DNA of 64,000 nt from Chryseobacterium soli. Its GTDB lineage: Bacteria; Bacteroidota; Bacteroidia; Flavobacteriales; Weeksellaceae. Positions 32,553 to 41,089 of the stretch are shown in pieces; position 1 is the first letter of the stretch, and each line of letters starts with the position of its first letter. The notes beneath the pieces are model-generated. The model made no database searches, had not been told where the DNA came from, and worked only from the letters and a program-made list of their open reading frames with translations. Both the position numbers and the translations under genes were made by a program. The stretch covers positions 62,001-126,000 of the forward strand of contig NZ_JPRH01000010.1 in the NCBI RefSeq assembly GCF_000737705.1, given 5' to 3'.

Positions 32553-34277
32553 TTATTTTCTTTTGTAGACAGAAACTCCTTCTTTTATCGTTTCCAAAAC
32601 AACAATACTCCTGATTTGTTCAGGATCTATCGTTAATGGATTTTTATCAAGGATAACCAGATCAGCAAGCTTTCCGGCTTTAATAGATCCCTTTGTTTTT
32701 TCTTCCTGCAGTTGATAAGCAGCATTAATTGTTATTGCTTTTAAGGCTTCTAGAGGTGATATCCTTTCATTAGGGCCCAAAATCATTCCCGAACGGGTTT
32801 TTCGGTTAACGGCTGCATAGACGGCTGTAATTAAATCCGGTGGAGTTACAGGAGCATCATGATGGATAGTGAAAATGATTCCGGCTTGCAGTGCAGAATG
32901 GGCAGGGCTGATGAATGAAGCTCTTTCTGGACCGAAAACACTGGAATAATGCCAGTCTCCCCATAAGTAAGCATGCGTTGAAAAATAAGACGGAATAAGT
33001 CCCAGATCTTTTATTTTCTGAATATGATCGGGACGGCTGTTTTGAACATGAATAAGGGTAGCACGAAGCTCAGGTCTATAGATTTTTTCGTCCTTTAGCC
33101 TTTTAATAACCCGTAATGCCTGGTCAATAGCTGCATCACCGTTAACATGAAGCTGTGCTGTAATATTATTTTGAAATAACGTTTTCAGGTCATCATATAG
33201 AACTTCATCCGTAAAGATAGGAAACCCTTTATAATCAGCTGACTGACCTTCTGGTGGAACTAAATAAGGCTGGGTAAGCCACGCTGTTTTTCCTTGCGGA
33301 GAACCGTCATCAGAAAACTTGAACCCGCCAAGTTTAAGATGATTATTGTACTTCATATACTTTGGCTTAAAAGTATTGAGGTCTTTTTTGAAATATTCAT
33401 AATCAGGAAAATAGACTATATCTGCTTTAAAAAGATGTTCAGAAGCTGCCTTTTCTAACAGGTGAACACTTTCTCCCATGGTTCGGCCATCACAAATAGT
33501 GGTTTGTCCGTAGCTGAGCCATTCATCCTGAGCTTTCATAAGATTTTTTAAAGCCAGTGTCTGAGGATCAGCAATTTCCTTATTCATTTTTTCAGTAAGA
33601 GCTAATAGAGCTAAAAAACTGGCATTTTCCTCTAATTTTCCGGTGAGCTTTCCTGTTTTTTTATCCCGTCCGTAATGTCCGCCATCAGGATCTTTTGAAG
33701 AATCAGATATCCCAAGCAGCTGCAGCATAGCAGTATTGGCAACACTTGCGTGACCTGAAGTGTGGATAACAATAATAGGATTGGTCTTGCTGACAGCATC
33801 CAGTTCTTCTTTAGTCGGATGCCTGTGCTCTTTCATGATGGCATCATCATAGCCATTGCCGATAACCGATTGGCTGTTGGATATTTTATGATCTTTAATG
33901 AAATTTTTCAGGGTGTTTTGAAGCTCCGGGATTGAATTTACAGTTCCATATGGGTCCGGGAAAAGATCAACCGCCTGCATCATGCCTGCGCGAGAGGTAA
34001 GGTGGCTATGAACATCAATAAATCCGGGTAATAAAACATTTCCTTTAAGATCAATCATTTTCGTATGAGAATCGGTATAATGATCAGCCTCGGATTTTTT
34101 TCCTGCAAAAAGGATCTTACCATTTTTTATAACAAGAGCTTCAGCTTGTGGTGCCTGGTCTTCCATGGTTAAAATGGGACCTCCAAAATACAGGGTTTCA
34201 GCTTTTTCTGTGGGGATTCTGGTTTGACAGCTACTAATGAATAATGCTGAGAGAATTAAATAAATTAATGCTTTCAT
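32553..34277 (-). CDS. YtcJ-like amidohydrolase lipoprotein
   Basis: A 574-residue metal-dependent hydrolase with an N-terminal lipobox (LFISSC, C17), so it is probably anchored in a membrane facing the periplasm, unusual for this mostly cytoplasmic family. The amidohydrolase metal site begins with FIDVHSHLT; QLHVNGDAAID, LIHVQNSRPDHI and IHHDAPVTPPD hold further ligands, and GSIKAGKLADLVILDKNP is the C-terminal beta-sandwich. The substrate is unknown. Confidence 0.88.
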   Translation of the reverse strand: MKALIYLILSALFISSCQTRIPTEKAETLYFGGPILTMEDQAPQAEALVIKNGKILFAGKKSEADHYTDSHTKMIDLKGNVLLPGFIDVHSHLTSRAGMMQAVDLFPDPYGTVNSIPELQNTLKNFIKDHKISNSQSVIGNGYDDAIMKEHRHPTKEELDAVSKTNPIIVIHTSGHASVANTAMLQLLGISDSSKDPDGGHYGRDKKTGKLTGKLEENASFLALLALTEKMNKEIADPQTLALKNLMKAQDEWLSYGQTTICDGRTMGESVHLLEKAASEHLFKADIVYFPDYEYFKKDLNTFKPKYMKYNNHLKLGGFKFSDDGSPQGKTAWLTQPYLVPPEGQSADYKGFPIFTDEVLYDDLKTLFQNNITAQLHVNGDAAIDQALRVIKRLKDEKIYRPELRATLIHVQNSRPDHIQKIKDLGLIPSYFSTHAYLWGDWHYSSVFGPERASFISPAHSALQAGIIFTIHHDAPVTPPDLITAVYAAVNRKTRSGMILGPNERISPLEALKAITINAAYQLQEEKTKGSIKAGKLADLVILDKNPLTIDPEQIRSIVVLETIKEGVSVYKRK

Positions 34278-34393
34278 AATTTGTGAATTTGTGGTGTCAA
34301 TAAATATACAATAAAATACCTCTATAAAGCATTTGGAAAATTTGTTATATTTATAAAACTAATTACAATTCATTAATATAAAAATAATAAACT

Positions 34394-37120
34394 ATGGGTT
34401 TGTTCTATTTAATTCCAATATTTGGTGTTGTTGCTTTATTGTATACATTTTTTCAAAGTAAATGGGTAAGCAGGCAAAATGCCGGAAACGAGAGAATGAA
34501 AGTAATCAGCGGACATATCGCTGACGGTGCTATGGCTTTTCTGAAAGCTGAGTACAAAATTTTGACATATTTCGTAGTGATCGTAGCCGTTCTGTTAATT
34601 ATAATGGGAATGAGCAATGCCAATTCACACTGGAGCATAGGAATTGCCTTCATTGTAGGCGCTATATTTTCCGCGTTGGCTGGTTTTATCGGAATGAAGA
34701 TAGCCACTAAGGCCAACGTGAGAACTGCAGAAGCAGCACGAACTTCCCTTGCCAAAGCATTAAAGGTTTCTTTTAACGGAGGAACCGTAATGGGAATGGG
34801 AGTTGCCGGATTAGCTGTTTTGGGATTAGGAACCCTGTTCTTGGTAATCAAGCAGATTTTTGCCCCGAATGCCACAGTGGATTCCCTTGAAATGGAAAGA
34901 ACCATTGAAATTCTTACCGGATTTTCCTTAGGTGCTGAATCTATCGCCCTTTTTGCAAGAGTAGGCGGCGGAATTTACACCAAAGCAGCGGATGTAGGAG
35001 CCGACCTCGTAGGAAAAGTAGAAGCCGGAATTCCTGAAGATGATCCGCGAAACCCTGCAACCATTGCAGATAACGTAGGAGATAACGTAGGCGATGTGGC
35101 AGGAATGGGAGCGGATTTATTCGGTTCTTATGTGGCCACCGTTCTTGCGACAATGGTCTTGGGAAGAGAAACGGTTTCTGTAGATTCTTTCGGAGGCTTC
35201 GCACCCATCCTTTTGCCGATGCTTATTGCCGGAACAGGAATCATTTTTTCAATGATAGGAACCTTATTTGTAAGGATTAATGATAGTGAAGGACCATCAA
35301 CGTCAAGCGTTCAGAATGCTTTAAATCTGGGAAACTGGGGAAGTATTGTTATTACTGCAGTGGCTTCCTATTTCTTAGTAAACTATATTCTTCCGGATAA
35401 AATGATTCTCAGAGGTCTTGAATTCACAAAAATGGGCGTGTTTGGGGCCATTATGGTAGGTTTGCTTGTAGGAACGTTAATGAGCATCATTACAGAATAT
35501 TATACAGCGATGGGTAAAAGGCCCGTTTCCAGTATTGTAAGACAGTCTTCCACCGGTCATGCAACCAATATTATTGGGGGACTTTCAGTGGGAATGGAAT
35601 CTACATTTCTCCCTATCCTTGTTTTAGCAGGAGGGATTTACGGGTCTTATTTATGTGCCGGATTATATGGAGTTGCGATTGCCGCTGCCGGAATGATGGC
35701 AACCACAGCAATGCAGCTTGCGATTGATGCTTTTGGTCCTATTGCAGACAATGCAGGAGGAATTGCTGAAATGAGTGAACTTCCAAAAGAAGTTCGCGAA
35801 AAAACAGATATTCTGGATGCCGTAGGAAACACTACTGCAGCCACAGGAAAAGGTTTTGCAATTGCTTCTGCAGCTTTAACGGCTTTGGCATTATTTGCAG
35901 CCTTCGTAGGCATTGCAGGCATCGATGGAATTGATATTTATAGAGCTGATGTCCTTGCAGGATTATTTGTAGGCGGAATGATTCCTTTTATCTTTTCATC
36001 ATTAGCCATCACTGCCGTAGGACAGGCTGCCATGGCGATGGTAGAAGAAGTAAGAAGACAGTTTCGTGAGATCCCGGGGATTTTAGAAGGAAAAGCAGAA
36101 CCAGAATATGAAAAATGTGTAGCCATTTCTACCGACGCATCCATTAGAAAAATGATGTTGCCGGGTGCCATTGCGATTATCTCACCGCTATTGATGGGAT
36201 TTATTTTTGGACCTGAAGTATTGGGTGGATTTCTAGCAGGAGCTACCGTAACCGGAGTGTTGATGGGAATGTTTCAGAATAATGCAGGAGGTGCCTGGGA
36301 TAATGCTAAAAAATCTTTTGAGAAAGGAGTGAATATTAACGGACAAACCTATTATAAAGGTTCGGAACCTCATAAAGCTTCCGTGACAGGAGATACCGTG
36401 GGAGATCCATTTAAAGATACATCAGGGCCATCTATGAATATTCTGATTAAATTGATGTCTATTGTTTCACTTGTTATTGCACCTACACTGGCGGTTTTGC
36501 ATAAAGATAAAATTGAAGCCAACAGAAAAGCTAAGATCGAAAGCCTGATGGGTAAAACTGTTGCAGTAGGTTCAGGTACGGAACTTAAAAAGATTTCAGG
36601 TTCAAAAGAGGTGGTAGGACATCTGAATGAAAGTGGAGATTTCGTGTATGAAACAGGAGCTGTTGAAGAAATACAATTAAACTCCGGAAAGATAATTTCT
36701 TTAGGTCAGGGAAGCTATCTCTATCAGATGTATGAAGCAGTGAAGAAGAAAGATCAGACGCTATTGGATTCCAATAATTGGTTTACCATTCAGAATCTGT
36801 ACTTTGAAACAGGATCAAGTGATCTGAAAGCAGGTTCGGAAATACAGTTGAATAATCTGGCAGAAATTTTAAATGCCTATCCGGATCTGAAAATAAAATT
36901 AGGCGGATATACGGACAATACAGGCAGCGAAGAAACCAATCAGAAACTATCCAATCTTAGAGCACAAACCGCCAAACTGAAACTGTTGGAAATGGGAATT
37001 GCCTCAGACAGAGTAGAAGCAGAAGGTTATGGTTCACAATATCCGGTGTGTCCGGCGAATGACACGGATGAATGTAAAGCCGAAAACAGAAGAATTGATG
37101 TAAGGGTTCTTGCTTTATAA
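34394..37120 (+). CDS. Membrane pyrophosphatase fused to an OmpA peptidoglycan-binding domain
   Basis: A 908-residue protein in two parts. Residues 1-702 are a complete ion-pumping membrane pyrophosphatase: DVGADLVGKVE, DNVGDNVGDVAG, the K+-dependence motif GNTTAATGKG (A482, where K+-independent forms have Lys) and GDTVGDPFKDTSGPSMN. After a soluble linker (703-794) residues 795-908 form an OmpA-like domain with GGYTDNTG and SNLRAQ; D841 and R856 stand 15 apart, like the diaminopimelate-binding D271/R286 of Acinetobacter OmpA. Membrane pyrophosphatases have periplasmic C termini, so the added domain would reach the cell wall. It pumps Na+ or H+ using pyrophosphate. Monocistronic. Confidence 0.93.
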   Translation: MGLFYLIPIFGVVALLYTFFQSKWVSRQNAGNERMKVISGHIADGAMAFLKAEYKILTYFVVIVAVLLIIMGMSNANSHWSIGIAFIVGAIFSALAGFIGMKIATKANVRTAEAARTSLAKALKVSFNGGTVMGMGVAGLAVLGLGTLFLVIKQIFAPNATVDSLEMERTIEILTGFSLGAESIALFARVGGGIYTKAADVGADLVGKVEAGIPEDDPRNPATIADNVGDNVGDVAGMGADLFGSYVATVLATMVLGRETVSVDSFGGFAPILLPMLIAGTGIIFSMIGTLFVRINDSEGPSTSSVQNALNLGNWGSIVITAVASYFLVNYILPDKMILRGLEFTKMGVFGAIMVGLLVGTLMSIITEYYTAMGKRPVSSIVRQSSTGHATNIIGGLSVGMESTFLPILVLAGGIYGSYLCAGLYGVAIAAAGMMATTAMQLAIDAFGPIADNAGGIAEMSELPKEVREKTDILDAVGNTTAATGKGFAIASAALTALALFAAFVGIAGIDGIDIYRADVLAGLFVGGMIPFIFSSLAITAVGQAAMAMVEEVRRQFREIPGILEGKAEPEYEKCVAISTDASIRKMMLPGAIAIISPLLMGFIFGPEVLGGFLAGATVTGVLMGMFQNNAGGAWDNAKKSFEKGVNINGQTYYKGSEPHKASVTGDTVGDPFKDTSGPSMNILIKLMSIVSLVIAPTLAVLHKDKIEANRKAKIESLMGKTVAVGSGTELKKISGSKEVVGHLNESGDFVYETGAVEEIQLNSGKIISLGQGSYLYQMYEAVKKKDQTLLDSNNWFTIQNLYFETGSSDLKAGSEIQLNNLAEILNAYPDLKIKLGGYTDNTGSEETNQKLSNLRAQTAKLKLLEMGIASDRVEAEGYGSQYPVCPANDTDECKAENRRIDVRVLAL

Positions 37121-37143
37121 AACTCAATTACATTAAACATATA

Positions 37144-37172
37144 AAAAGCACTGCAGAACGCAGTGCTTTTGT
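37144..37172. terminator. Terminator of the membrane pyrophosphatase gene
   Basis: AAAAGCACTGC / GCAGTGCTTTT with a five-base loop; T's follow on the plus strand and A's precede, so it can serve the convergent aminotransferase gene too. Confidence 0.88.
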
Positions 37173-37186
37173 TTTATACAGAGTAA

Positions 37187-38326
37187 TTATAAATGCTTTC
37201 TCAAATGCTCCATAGCTTGAATAATCACCTCATCCTTTTTAGCAAAACTAAACCGAATATAATCAGAATTATCCCTTGAATTGTAAAATGCAGAAAGGGG
37301 CAGACAAGCAGTCTTTTTTTCAATAGTCAGCCATTTGGAAAATTCAACGTCAGTCATTGTTTTGGAAATATTTCTGAAATTAACTGTTTGAAATACACTT
37401 CCTTCCGCTTTTTTTTCCACCTGTAGCGGCGTGTCTTTTATTAATTCATTGAAAATATTCCGCTTGTGTTCCATCATCTTCTGATTTTCAGTTGGATCAA
37501 ACACTTCCAGATATTTTGCAATGGCATATTGAGCTGGTGCATTAGCGCTGTAAGAAATGTATTGCTGGTGGCATCTGAATCGTGCTGTAAGGTTTTCAGA
37601 AGCAAGCATATAACTCACTTTCCAGCCTGTAGTGTGAAACATTTTACCGAAAGAAAAAATACAAAATGTTCTTTTCCTTAACTCCGGATGCAGGAATGAG
37701 CTGTAATGTTCAATCCCGTCATAGCAATAGGTATCATAGATTTCTTCAGAAATTATATAGATTTCCTGGTCTTTAATCATGTCGTACAGTTGTTCCCATT
37801 CTGTCTGAGTCCATATTTTTCCTGTTGGATTCTGCGGGGAATTAACAATAATTGCTTTTGTTTTTTCGGAAATGCACTGTTGAATTTTTTCCCAGTCAAT
37901 GGCGAAATCATTATCAAGATCATAATACACTGGAATTCCGCCATTCAGTACAACGGATGGTCCGTAAGTATAATATGAAGGCTGAATAATAATCACCTCA
38001 TCATGTTGATTTAAAATAGATTTAAGGGCGGTATGTAAAGCAAAGGTTGCACAGGGTACAATACTTACTTCGTGATGAGTAATAGATATCGGATTTTTTC
38101 TCTTTCTATTGTAGCGGATAATATTTTCAATGAGAAATGGACTTCCCGCAAGAGGCTCATAATGATGGCAGTTAAGGTCTGCGGCTTCTCTTAAAAAGCT
38201 TTTTAACCGATCATCAATATCAAAATCAGGAATACCTAAAGAGAGGTCAAAGCTGTTATGTTGCACCGCTAGCTCAGACATCTCCGTGAAAAAAGAGTAA
38301 TGGGTAAATCCGTAAATATTTTCCAT
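37187..38326 (-). CDS. PLP-dependent aminotransferase, class I/II
   Basis: A 379-residue fold-type I aminotransferase. I start at the ATG at 38326 (MENIYGFTHYSFF); one codon upstream is a TTG. The cofactor region has NSPQNPTGKIW, the Schiff-base Lys in SFGKMFHTTGWKVSY and the C-terminal Arg in YIRFSFAK. The closest named group is the methionine/kynurenine-type aminotransferases (MetAT), but the exact amino donor cannot be read. Confidence 0.88.
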   Translation of the reverse strand: MENIYGFTHYSFFTEMSELAVQHNSFDLSLGIPDFDIDDRLKSFLREAADLNCHHYEPLAGSPFLIENIIRYNRKRKNPISITHHEVSIVPCATFALHTALKSILNQHDEVIIIQPSYYTYGPSVVLNGGIPVYYDLDNDFAIDWEKIQQCISEKTKAIIVNSPQNPTGKIWTQTEWEQLYDMIKDQEIYIISEEIYDTYCYDGIEHYSSFLHPELRKRTFCIFSFGKMFHTTGWKVSYMLASENLTARFRCHQQYISYSANAPAQYAIAKYLEVFDPTENQKMMEHKRNIFNELIKDTPLQVEKKAEGSVFQTVNFRNISKTMTDVEFSKWLTIEKKTACLPLSAFYNSRDNSDYIRFSFAKKDEVIIQAMEHLRKHL

Positions 38327-38343
38327 CAATTTTGCATTTATAT

Positions 38344-38351
38344 CAAATATA
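38344..38351 (-). promoter_or_regulatory. -7 element of the aminotransferase promoter
   Basis: On the minus strand TATATTTG, 17 bases before the ATG. It lies in the spacer shared with the divergent M28 peptidase gene. Confidence 0.5.
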
Positions 38352-38414
38352 AGAAAAAATGCAATCCGGTAAAGATTAAATAAAAATTGTTATTTTTAGA
38401 CAAATTATTCTAGC

Positions 38415-39458
38415 ATGAAAAAACTACTCATTCCACTATTTTCTATCGCTGTGCTGGCAAGTTGCGGAGCATCTAAGGTATCCGACAGCGCACCGAAATC
38501 CTCTACTGTAGCCAAAGGAGATAAAGCGTTTCTGGCTGCATATAAAACAATTACAGCAGATGATCTAAAGAAAAACTTATACGTAATTGCCTCCGATGAA
38601 ATGGAAGGAAGAGATACCGGAAGTCCGGGACAGAAAAGAGCGGGAGAGTACATGATCAATTATTATAAAAGCTTGGGGATTTCCTATCCAAAGGCGTTAG
38701 GATCATATTATCAGAAGGTTCCTTCAGATTTCATGAAAAAAAGAGGCGGTGGAAACCTGCCGGATTCTGAAAATATTCTGGCCTTTATAGAAGGATCGGA
38801 AAAACCGGAAGAAATTGTGGTTGTGTCTGCTCATTACGACCATGTAGGTGTTAAAAATGGGGTAGTATATAACGGGGCGGACGATGATGGAAGTGGTACC
38901 GTAGGTGTGATGGAAATTGCAAAAGCATTTCAGAGTGCTAAAAAAGCTGGAAACGGCCCAAAAAGGTCCATTCTTTTCCTACATGTAACAGGAGAGGAGC
39001 ACGGCCTGTTTGGCTCGGAATACTACACGGAAAACCCGGTATTTCCGCTTGCCAATACTGTAGTTGACCTGAATATTGATATGATAGGCCGCGACGACCT
39101 TGCCAACAGAGGAAAACAATACGTATACGTTATCGGATCTGAAATGCTGAGCTCCCAGCTCAAAGTTATCAATGAAGCGGCTAATAAGAGAACTAACAAC
39201 CTGGAATTGAATTACAAATACGACGACCCAAGCGATCCGGACAGATTATATTACAGATCGGATCACTATAATTTTGCTAAAAATAATGTGCCGGTCGCTT
39301 TCTTCTTTGACGGGATTCACGAAGATTATCACAAACCTACAGATGATGTAGAAAAAATTGATTACCCATTACTGCAAAAGAGAGCTCAGCTTGTCTTTGC
39401 AACGGCCTGGGAAATTGCCAATAGAGCTGAGAGAATTGTTGTAGATAAAAAACAATAA
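38415..39458 (+). CDS. M28-family zinc peptidase, lipoprotein
   Basis: A 347-residue aminopeptidase-like enzyme. The signal ends in LASCGASK, so C17 is the likely lipid-bearing residue and the enzyme faces the periplasm or surface. The two-zinc site is complete: VSAHYDHVG, NGADDDGSG, TGEEHGLFG, NIDMIGRDD and HEDYHKPTDD. It releases N-terminal residues from peptides. A PA-type insert is not seen. Monocistronic with a terminator-like hairpin downstream. Confidence 0.92.
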   Translation: MKKLLIPLFSIAVLASCGASKVSDSAPKSSTVAKGDKAFLAAYKTITADDLKKNLYVIASDEMEGRDTGSPGQKRAGEYMINYYKSLGISYPKALGSYYQKVPSDFMKKRGGGNLPDSENILAFIEGSEKPEEIVVVSAHYDHVGVKNGVVYNGADDDGSGTVGVMEIAKAFQSAKKAGNGPKRSILFLHVTGEEHGLFGSEYYTENPVFPLANTVVDLNIDMIGRDDLANRGKQYVYVIGSEMLSSQLKVINEAANKRTNNLELNYKYDDPSDPDRLYYRSDHYNFAKNNVPVAFFFDGIHEDYHKPTDDVEKIDYPLLQKRAQLVFATAWEIANRAERIVVDKKQ

Positions 39459-39526
39459 TATTGAATTGGCAGAAAGATATTATAGAATTTTTTAAAGTGA
39501 AATTAACATCTTTTTAATTATAAAAT

Positions 39527-39566
39527 AAACACATAATAGTTTTAAAAATAAATTGTTATGTGTTTT
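39527..39566 (+). terminator. Possible terminator after the M28 gene
   Basis: AAACACATAA / TTATGTGTTT ten-pair stem with a 19-base AT-rich loop and T's. It lies directly before the GNAT gene and may instead act on its leader. Confidence 0.5.
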
Positions 39567-39589
39567 TACTAAAGTTTTAATTAAAGATT

Positions 39590-40033
39590 ATGATTATTCG
39601 TGAAGCCAGAGCGGAAGATATTCCGGGCATCCAGTTCGTAAGAAATTCGGTAAAAGAAAATACCTTATCCGATCCTAATCTTGTAACCGACAAAGACTGT
39701 GAAGAGTTTTTGTTTGAAAGAGGAAAGGGCTGGGTATGTGAAATTGATGATAAGGTGGTTGGCTTCTCCATTGTAGATCTGGCAGAAAATAATATATGGG
39801 CGCTCTTTCTGCATCCTGATTTTGAAAAACAGGGAATTGGGAGAGAGCTTCATGATGTTATGCTCAACTGGTATTTTGAGCAAACAAAAGAAAAGGTATG
39901 GCTGGGAACCTCTCCCGGTACAAGAGCCGAAATGTTCTATAAACAATCAGGCTGGAAAGAAATCGGAACTCATGGAAAAAATGAGACGAAATTTGAAATG
40001 ACTTTTGATGACTGGAAAAATAAACATTCATGA
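39590..40033 (+). CDS. GNAT N-acetyltransferase
   Basis: A 147-residue acetyltransferase with the acetyl-CoA loop FEKQGIGRELHDVML and the final hydrophobic GWKEIG block. The substrate is unknown. It opens a tightly overlapping set: its stop overlaps the VOC gene start by four bases, whose end in turn lies two bases before the endonuclease V start. Confidence 0.85.
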   Translation: MIIREARAEDIPGIQFVRNSVKENTLSDPNLVTDKDCEEFLFERGKGWVCEIDDKVVGFSIVDLAENNIWALFLHPDFEKQGIGRELHDVMLNWYFEQTKEKVWLGTSPGTRAEMFYKQSGWKEIGTHGKNETKFEMTFDDWKNKHS

Positions 40034-40401
40034 AACAAACAATGAAATCAATCCGGCCCTTCATAGGCTCTAAAGACTTTGAAATCAGCAGAAACTTTTA
40101 TAAAGATTTAGGATTTGAAGAAGTGATTCTTGAGCCTAAATTATCCTTGTTTAAAAAACAGGAAATTGGGTTTTATCTTCAGGATTATTATGCCAAAGAC
40201 TGGATTGATAATACCATGATTTTTATCGAAGTCAGCAATGCTGATGACTGCTGGAAAGAGCTCATATCCTTACACCTTACTGAAAAATATAAAGACGTGA
40301 GGCTTGTTCCTTTAAGAACATTGGATTGGGGAAAAGAATGCTTTGTGCATGATCCTTCCGGGATTCTCTGGCATTTTGGAGAATTTTATACCAATAATTG
40401 A
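40030..40401 (+). CDS. VOC-superfamily (glyoxalase/bleomycin-resistance-like) protein
   Basis: A 123-residue protein with the paired beta-alpha-beta-beta-beta fold: FIGSKDFEISRNFYKDLGFEEV in the first half and DPSGILWHFGEFY at the end. A second start (40042) would remove four residues. Several metal ligands typical of glyoxalase are not clear, so a binding role (as in bleomycin resistance) is as likely as catalysis. Translationally coupled to the GNAT gene. Confidence 0.8.
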   Translation: MKQTMKSIRPFIGSKDFEISRNFYKDLGFEEVILEPKLSLFKKQEIGFYLQDYYAKDWIDNTMIFIEVSNADDCWKELISLHLTEKYKDVRLVPLRTLDWGKECFVHDPSGILWHFGEFYTNN

Positions 40402-40403
40402 GG

Positions 40404-40904
40404 ATGATTTACGCTTTTGACACCTATTATTACGAAGATTACGCCAATACTGTCTGTATTGCATTCGAAGACTGGACTTCCGAAAGCGAATCTGAGATTT
40501 TTACCGAAAAAATGGCAATAACTGCTGCCTATGAGAGCGGTGCTTTTTACAAAAGAGAACTGCCGTGCATCATAAGTTTGTTACAGAAAATCCCTCTGAA
40601 AGATGGGGATCTTATTATTGTAGATGGTTATGTGACGCTTAATGATGAAGGTAAAACAGGACTTGGAGGCTATTTGTATAAAGCTCTGGATCAGAAATAC
40701 CCTGTCATAGGAATTGCTAAAAATGAATTTAATGCACCCGATTCTCAAAGAAGGTGTGTACACCGCGGGGAAAGTAAAACAGCTCTTTTTCTTACTGTCA
40801 AAGGCGCTGATATAGATGATATACAGGTAAAAGTAGAACAGATGCATGGATCTTTCAGAATGCCGACACTACTGAAGAAGCTCGATCATTTAAGCAGAAC
40901 ATAA
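40404..40904 (+). CDS. Short endonuclease V-like nuclease
   Basis: Starting at the ATG at 40404 (a TTG two codons earlier is in frame) this gives 166 residues, against about 220 for typical endonuclease V. The elements AFDTYY (first Asp), YESGAFYKRELP (Glu of the F-R-E block), LIIVDGYVTLN (Asp) and the C-terminal MPTLLKKLDH fit the endonuclease V scheme, which cuts DNA next to deoxyinosine. The GGYLYKALDQKYPVIGIAKN part matches the family's glycine-rich helix. It is third in the GNAT-VOC cluster. Confidence 0.65.
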   Translation: MIYAFDTYYYEDYANTVCIAFEDWTSESESEIFTEKMAITAAYESGAFYKRELPCIISLLQKIPLKDGDLIIVDGYVTLNDEGKTGLGGYLYKALDQKYPVIGIAKNEFNAPDSQRRCVHRGESKTALFLTVKGADIDDIQVKVEQMHGSFRMPTLLKKLDHLSRT

Positions 40905-40978
40905 GTACATCAATCTCACCTAAAACAATATCAATTTTTTGATTAAAATAAAAATAGAGAAAATTCATGACACAGAAT

Positions 40979-40992
40979 ATACCAATTGGTAT
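40979..40992. promoter_or_regulatory. TetR-like operator palindrome 1
   Basis: ATACCAATTGGTAT is a perfect 14-base palindrome centred about 28 bases upstream of the predicted thiolase transcription start, over the position of the -33 element. Confidence 0.6.
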
Positions 40993-41000
40993 TTTTTAAG

Positions 41001-41008
41001 TATCTTTG
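41001..41008 (+). promoter_or_regulatory. -7 element of the thiolase-lpd promoter
   Basis: TATCTTTG matches TAnnTTTG. No good -33 TTTG is seen, because the palindrome at 40979 occupies that place. Leader length is about 75 bases. Confidence 0.5.
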
Positions 41009-41057
41009 TCAGGAATACTTTCAGAAAAGTAAAGAAAGTAAATTTTTTTAATTAATA

Positions 41058-41075
41058 ATATACCGATCGGTATAT
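41058..41075. promoter_or_regulatory. TetR-like operator palindrome 2
   Basis: ATATACCGATCGGTATAT is a perfect 18-base palindrome sharing the core ATACCRATYGGTAT with the site at 40979; centres are 81 bases apart. It lies in the leader, 14 bases before the thiolase ATG. Confidence 0.65.
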
Positions 41076-41089
41076 AAAACAAATAGAAT

